Positions 59,446 to 64,000 of a stretch of DNA of 64,000 nt are shown piece by piece (positions within the stretch are counted from its first letter, which is position 1; each line of letters starts with the position of its first letter). This stretch comes from Liolophura sinensis (lineage: Eukaryota > Mollusca > Polyplacophora > Chitonida > Chitonidae): contig NC_088295.1 of NCBI RefSeq assembly GCF_032854445.1, forward strand, positions 12,203,385 to 12,267,384, read 5' to 3'. The notes under the pieces were generated by a model that was given only the letters and a program-made list of their open reading frames with translations, made no database searches and was not told the origin of the DNA. The position numbers and the translations under genes are program-made.

Positions 59446-59838
59446 TTGCAAATCGTGACCAGTATCAATATCTGGTGGAGTACAACCCGAGCAATTAGGC
59501 CTTCTGTGTTCCTAAACTTTCCCGTGTACCAGAGAGAAGACATCGGCTGTGAATTAATTAAGATGACCAACATGACAGTGCCAAGCATAGATGTGTACCA
59601 GATTATCAGCATGTTAGGGGTAAGCCTACACCCGACACACTGGTCACTTCAGCACCATAATGGGCAGTCTATGCAGGTTACCCTTACCTGGGGGAGACTA
59701 CCAGAGACACAGCTGACAACCAGCGTTTGTTCTATCAAGAAATCCTCTTCAACCATTCGCCGTGACCAACTGAGAAGGTCAGCATATCAGCAGCGAATCA
59801 ACAAATGTACAGAAGCTGGGAATGGAAGAGTGAGGTGA
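59446..59838 (+). CDS. Internal ORF 1 of LTR-like element
   Basis: Open frame, first ATG at 59563 (91 residues from there). Encodes MQVTLTWGRL, then a basic SSSTIRRDQLRRSAYQQRI stretch. The pattern (a short beta-like W segment followed by KKS..RRD..R) resembles, from memory, small uncharacterised proteins in lophotrochozoan genomes. Overlaps ORF 2 by 34 nt in the -1 frame. Function unknown; may be an RNA/DNA-binding accessory protein or a decayed gag-like frame. Confidence 0.4.
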   Translation: MQIVTSINIWWSTTRAIRPSVFLNFPVYQREDIGCELIKMTNMTVPSIDVYQIISMLGVSLHPTHWSLQHHNGQSMQVTLTWGRLPETQLTTSVCSIKKSSSTIRRDQLRRSAYQQRINKCTEAGNGRVR

Positions 59839-60215
59839 TCACAAGCTGTAAAGCGGTGCAGACACAGAATGTGACAGGTGTGACTGTTTCTACACAGGTT
59901 ACCTATCCAACAGAGAATGCCTCCTGCCAAACAGAGACGGATGAGTTGGTAGGCAAACGGAATCCTGTGCCAACCATATCGTCAAATGAACATTGTACCT
60001 TGACGACAGGACCCAAAGTCACAGAGAAGATTTTGAAGCGCAGGTTTTATTGCGGTTCTGACCACTTTCTGATTAAGTGGCAGAACCAGCCTTACAGATG
60101 TAATGAATGGGTGGCTAGAGCTAACCTGGACAGAAGTGATCTGAAATACTTGCAACAAATGAAGATCGCATCCCAGGACCGAGAGAAACAGCCGTTCACT
60201 CCTCAAGCCCCGTGA
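59805..60215 (+). CDS. Internal ORF 2 of LTR-like element, chromodomain-like
   Basis: ATG to TGA, 136 residues. The first half has repeated A/S-x-Q-T/V motifs (KAVQTQ, VSTQV, ASCQTE). Residues about 84-104, FLIKWQNQPY then RCNEWVARANL, align gap-free with the chromodomain core pattern YLVKWKGYP..x..N.W.....NL, keeping K-W, P, N-x-W and N-L. Chromodomains sit at the C-terminus of some LTR-retrotransposon integrases. Here no integrase core precedes it. Confidence 0.45.
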   Translation: MYRSWEWKSEVITSCKAVQTQNVTGVTVSTQVTYPTENASCQTETDELVGKRNPVPTISSNEHCTLTTGPKVTEKILKRRFYCGSDHFLIKWQNQPYRCNEWVARANLDRSDLKYLQQMKIASQDREKQPFTPQAP

Positions 60216-60415
60216 CAACTGACATACACAGTGTGGGATTAACGAATCAGGTCGCCTTCAATACGAGTTCAGCTAAAGAATACGTTTTGAGTGTTAAAGT
60301 GGCACCCACTGACGCAACAGCTGAAGACCTGAGACATGCGGATGTCCTTGACTACAAGCTAACAGATGAAACCTGGTCAATGAAATTCAGCAGATGTATG
60401 AGTTGGAGAATGTAA
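60212..60415 (+). pseudogene. Internal ORF 3 of LTR-like element (no ATG)
   Basis: Open frame beginning GTG, overlapping the ORF 2 stop by 4 nt, again in the -1 frame relative to ORF 2. Encodes AKEYVLSVKVAPTDATAEDL and ends at 60415. A further -1 frame continues protein-like to a stop near 60486. The successive frame changes look like decay or splicing. Confidence 0.3.
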
Positions 60416-60620
60416 GATTAACACATATTGTACATGTTTATGGTCGGCGGAGCAAACCTCTTAAAATTGTCTCAATACACCGTTAAAAAATTATATTTCA
60501 CATAATGGAGATGACGTGGTGTTGTTTACATGGCCAAATATGCCTAAATAATATGTTTTTCACCAAAGGTTACAACATATTGTTAGTTTTGCGCATTTTG
60601 ACACGAGGACATGTCGAATT

Positions 60621-60635
60621 AAACGAAGGGAGAAA
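60621..60635 (+). promoter_or_regulatory. Polypurine tract
   Basis: AAACGAAGGGAGAAA, 14 of 15 purines, ending exactly where the right LTR-like repeat begins (TGTTG). No equivalent precedes the left repeat. Confidence 0.55.
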
Positions 60636-60885
60636 TGTTGTATTGGGAATGTTAGCAGGCCTTACACATAATCTGTTTTAATCTGATCTTGCAGTGGAAC
60701 TGTAGGCTTGGTGACCACCTACTGTTTTATCCACCGCAACGCTGCATATATGGACCAGTCATGTACGTTACTGTTAGAATTGTATATCTGTAAACCTTGT
60801 TAAAACTTGTTTGTTACTATCCAGTATGTTTTTTGTATAAAAATGTACTGTCACTTGTAAAAGGTACTCAGAGCCCCGGCATCAC
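60636..60885 (+). repeat. Right LTR-like repeat
   Basis: High identity to the left repeat over ~190 bp, then a short insertion (TTTGTATAAAAATGTACTG) and a shared end GTAAAAGGTACYCAGAGCCC. Confidence 0.75.
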
Positions 60886-60893
60886 AATTAAGA

Positions 60894-61464
60894 TTCAAAT
60901 CAATGGCGCGTTGCCTTGATGCCTGTTGAAGTTGAGTTCGTTCGATTCTTGTTTTCAATTCCTTGTCTGATTTTTTTTCAGGTAAAACGTACGACTCACG
61001 AAGCTTGACACAGTCTAGGAGAATGGGACTCGAATCGTGATTTTATTTCTATATAAATTGCCGTTTTTATGTTGTTTATCACTCCTGATGACATGTTATT
61101 TTCTGTCTAATGTCCTGAAGTCGTGCGCTGTATAGTTGAGTACAGAGTTAGTGCTGTTGACAATGGCTTGGTGTTTGCAAATAGTGCTAGAGAATATCGG
61201 ATTACTTCGGAAATCCATTGATCTGTGTAATATGTCGAGCATCTCTTGAACTCATACTGCAATGTGCGCTGCTTTTATTGCTAACATTTAAACCCGTATC
61301 CTAGTCTATGTACCTTTAGTTCAAATTTTACAAGAGAATTTTCTGAAGTGCAAAACTATGCAAACTCACTCTACTGTAGCAACTATACTCCAAATGTATT
61401 TAACTGCTTGGTTAGTGTTTTGAATTGCCTTTACTGCCCCCTCCCCACTCCCTCTGGATTTTGC
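60894..61464. other. Intergenic, nothing recognised
   Basis: Unique AT-rich sequence right of the LTR-like element. Confidence 0.5.
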
Positions 61465-61830
61465 CTTGCATGTCTTATTTCCAAATATTTCTTTACATGT
61501 CGTATTCGAGAATATTCTTTTACATGTTGTGCTGGGTTGTACTCGGGCATAATCCCTTACATATGATGCTTGGAATTATCCCGTTACATGTCATTCTTGG
61601 GATTTCGCACCTAACATGTGCTAGTCGAGAAAATTCCCTTACATGTCGTGCCCGGGACTTTCCCCTCACATGTCGTTGTCGGAATTTTTCCCATACATGT
61701 CGTTCTCGGGATTTCCTCTTACAGGTTGTACCCGGGAATTTTCCTTTACATGTCGTATCCTAAACTTTTACCTCTCCTAACGTATGCCTGGGAATATCTT
61801 ACCGTACTCGGGAATATTCCCTTACAAGAC
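61465..61830 (+). repeat. 27-bp degenerate minisatellite
   Basis: ACATGTCG recurs at 61641, 61668 and 61695 and at similar spacing through the block; unit CCYTTACATGTCGTRCTCGG plus GAATTTT. The period is a multiple of 3, which keeps several frames open by chance. Confidence 0.85.
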
Positions 61831-63666
61831 GTGGTTATATGAGGTATTGTGGGTCTGAGAAACACGACAGAGCCGCGAGGAAACCATATACACCTCATCT
61901 ACATGTCAAACCTCTGGATGTCGGAGCCCGAAAACTTGACCTCACTGGTTAATGACTCGCGGCTATAGGTGTCTATACACCACTGAACCAACGATGGCCA
62001 TCAAGTTGAATGTGTCTTATACAGACTTGTCAGTAGAGAGCTGCTTCTAAAGCCAACCGCCACCACTATATCGCTGTAATACTGCCAATGGCTGTAAAGC
62101 TGCCAATGTGACGTTAAGCCATAATCATTCATTCTAAAGCCGACGGCCCAGTGATACTTGTGTATGTAAGCAATATGTCCCTTATCCACATCCATCATCC
62201 TTAAAATACAAGCATATTATGGCGCTGCATATAGCATGACAGCTGTTGGAAATAGCATACCGATACACCTGTAGGACATTTCAGGCTTCTGCACCTTCTC
62301 CTTAAACATGGTGTATTAATTAGTTTTGTATGCTAATTTTATGTATCATATGCTTCTGGAAAATGGCTTTCCCGTCTATGTACACAAATCTGTGTTAAAG
62401 TGCTGGAGTTTTGTAAACTGTGCGACTACTAAGACAATATGGTCATTGCTGTTTGAGTATCACCCATGTATGCATTCTGGCAATATGGCGACCACACTGG
62501 GTATGTGTATCCTGTACATGCATACAGCTGATAATGGCTGGATGACCTGATGTCATCTAGACCAAGTATTTTGGTCGGATTTCCCTTGTCGGGTACCCGC
62601 GGCATGGTGCATGTATCGACAAAGAAATGATGTTTTTGTTTCTAAAGTACTTTAATAAAGCACGGTTTGTATTAAGTTAAATGACATTAAGCTACAAGCA
62701 AAACAGAACAAGCGGGTGATATTTTAATGCTTGGACTAAACCGACCTGCTCAGTCATTCACATGTACAAACTGCCACGAAACATCAGCTCCTTCATCTGA
62801 GTTAATTACATGTAGGTGTCTACAATGAAACAGCTGATGCGTGATCTGTGAGACGCACTTGTCTACATAACTATACCTTGAGAAGAAAGATCGTGCGATT
62901 CTAGAATAAAAGTGAACAAATCAAAAAAGCCATAGTTTGCGATGCATGTAGAAGATCCCAACAATGGCCGGGGTGGTTGGCCTCACTGAGTGACATGGTA
63001 CTGAATCCTTTTGATAAGCTGAAGGCCAGCATGTCAGCTGTCAAGCCTGTGTAAAACAACACAGCCACCGTTGACGTTTTTACCAGGTTATGTATTGTTG
63101 GCAGATTCACATGAAGCTTTTACCGTGAAATTCAATTGTAGTGCAAATACATTTGTCACTTCTTTCGGTGACAGCCAAACAATTTCTGAAATGCTTAACC
63201 CAAATATTGTTGGATTTATCATTTTCTTCTGCCATCTCAGAAGCAAATTCATAAATCACACAGACAGCTAACATTCCTGCAGTGAAGTTCAGATTTATTA
63301 CTTCAGCGATAACAAAGGGACAATTTTAATATACAGTTTGTAGATAATAATAAAAGGATTATGTAAATTGCCTTAAACCAAACATTTCTTACGAATCTCA
63401 AACTAAATTAGAAAATAAGCGAACTTTTTTTGCACATCAACCACATCATCAGTTTTTGTAGAATTATATATACACTGATACTTTATCTTTCTTGTCATAT
63501 TTTTTAACAATGTCTCTTAATTTAAGGTCGTAGCTTGCTCTTAATTACCGCACTTAAATTCCATGTCTCGCATGTCTCATCAAGTGGTTAACATAACACT
63601 CCATACGTATGGCACATTAGGCTAAACATTGGTTCAGTTCTACAGTTCATCTATTTATTAATATAA
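61831..63666. other. Intergenic, no gene recognised
   Basis: Short frames on both strands (for example 62326-62550 and 62901-63110), none recognisable. Confidence 0.5.
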
Positions 63667-63822
63667 TCCGGCCGTACGTGGGAAGGCCTGCAACTTGCGG
63701 GTGGTCGTGTGTTTCCCCCGTGTCCTGCCCGGTTTCCTGCCACCACAATGCTGGCCGCCGTCGTATAAGTGAAATATTCTTGAGTACAGCGTAAAATACC
63801 AATCAAATAAATACATAAATTA
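63667..63822 (+). mobile_element. A-type SINE, 3' part
   Basis: CGTACGTGGGAAGGCCTGCA, CCCGGTTTCCTGCCACCAC, GTGAAATATTCTTGAGTACA and an ATCAAATAAATACATAAATT tail. The head is missing. Confidence 0.9.
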
Positions 63823-64000
63823 ATTAATATAACAAGAACATGATATAATTTCGTATTTAATGAGGTTCAAAGGCTTTACACCTACAATGTACGTGGCCAA
63901 GATCGTTTGGGTGCCTGGGCTATATCGTGTGTTTACTTCAAACATAAACAAAATAAACAATTCAGTTAAAGGAACACTAGATAGATTCTGAGTTAATGTT

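Larger units (their letters stand above)
55507..60222. repeat. Large duplication, copy 2
   Basis: Counterpart of 50734-55306. Longer AT microsatellite (about 56915-57074), a 22-bp extra segment near 58860, and loss of ~14 bp near 58808 relative to copy 1. The sequence beyond 60222 is unique because copy 1 ends at the gap. Confidence 0.95.
59075..60885 (+). mobile_element. Compact LTR-flanked element, probably non-autonomous
   Basis: Direct repeats of 236 bp (59075-59310) and 250 bp (60636-60885), both beginning TGTTGTATTG and ending CCGGMAYCAC, enclose 1325 bp. A purine tract AAACGAAGGGAGAAA (60621-60635) lies immediately before the right repeat, where LTR elements prime plus-strand synthesis. 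The element is bounded by AATTAAGA at 59067-59074 and 60886-60893. Inside are overlapping short frames, including a chromodomain-like segment. No reverse transcriptase, RNase H or integrase core is visible, so it would depend on other elements. No convincing primer-binding site was found after the left repeat. Confidence 0.6.

Overview
The window looks like nuclear DNA of a lophotrochozoan marine invertebrate (mollusc or brachiopod grade; species not determinable by eye). Reasons: one intron-rich animal gene with GT..AG introns, AT-rich intergenic DNA full of minisatellites, and many tRNA-derived SINE copies ending in CACCAATCAAATAAATAAAT or in (ACTC)n tails, which I associate with lophotrochozoan genomes. 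There is no prokaryotic-style gene packing.

Positions 10-9812 (+) hold the only confidently identified protein-coding gene, a complete WAPL (wings apart-like, cohesin release factor) coding sequence. I reconstructed 16 coding exons with consistent splice phases. They give 1190 codons plus stop, the same length I recall for human WAPL. The N-terminal half (exon 1) is a fast-evolving acidic/basic tail; the WAPL helical-repeat domain is spread over exons 3-16. A long 3' UTR follows, with a 55-bp minisatellite and poly(A) signals at 12128 and 12255.

Positions 12.3-50 kb form a gene desert. I recognise no coding gene there. Its contents are two SINE families (several copies with clear target-site duplications), inverted SINE pairs, a candidate TIR element at 18.0-18.7 kb, and at least eight unrelated minisatellite arrays, one of them a 32-bp array split by a SINE. 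Several islands of complex, repeat-free sequence look like candidate cis-regulatory modules, so the desert may belong to a developmental gene outside the window. One 103-residue minus-strand ORF (37588-37899) looks protein-like but is unrecognised.

Positions 50.7-60.2 kb are two nearly identical ~4.6-4.7 kb copies abutting a 200-N gap (55307-55506), most simply an assembly false duplication of two haplotypes. Inside each copy is the most interesting object: a compact element (complete in copy 2, 59075-60885, ~1.8 kb) with ~240-bp LTR-like direct repeats, a purine tract just before the right repeat, an 8-bp flanking direct repeat, and a short internal coding region with overlapping frames that includes a chromodomain-like segment but no recognisable reverse transcriptase or integrase.

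Positions 60.9-64 kb are non-coding, with a 27-bp minisatellite and a SINE fragment.
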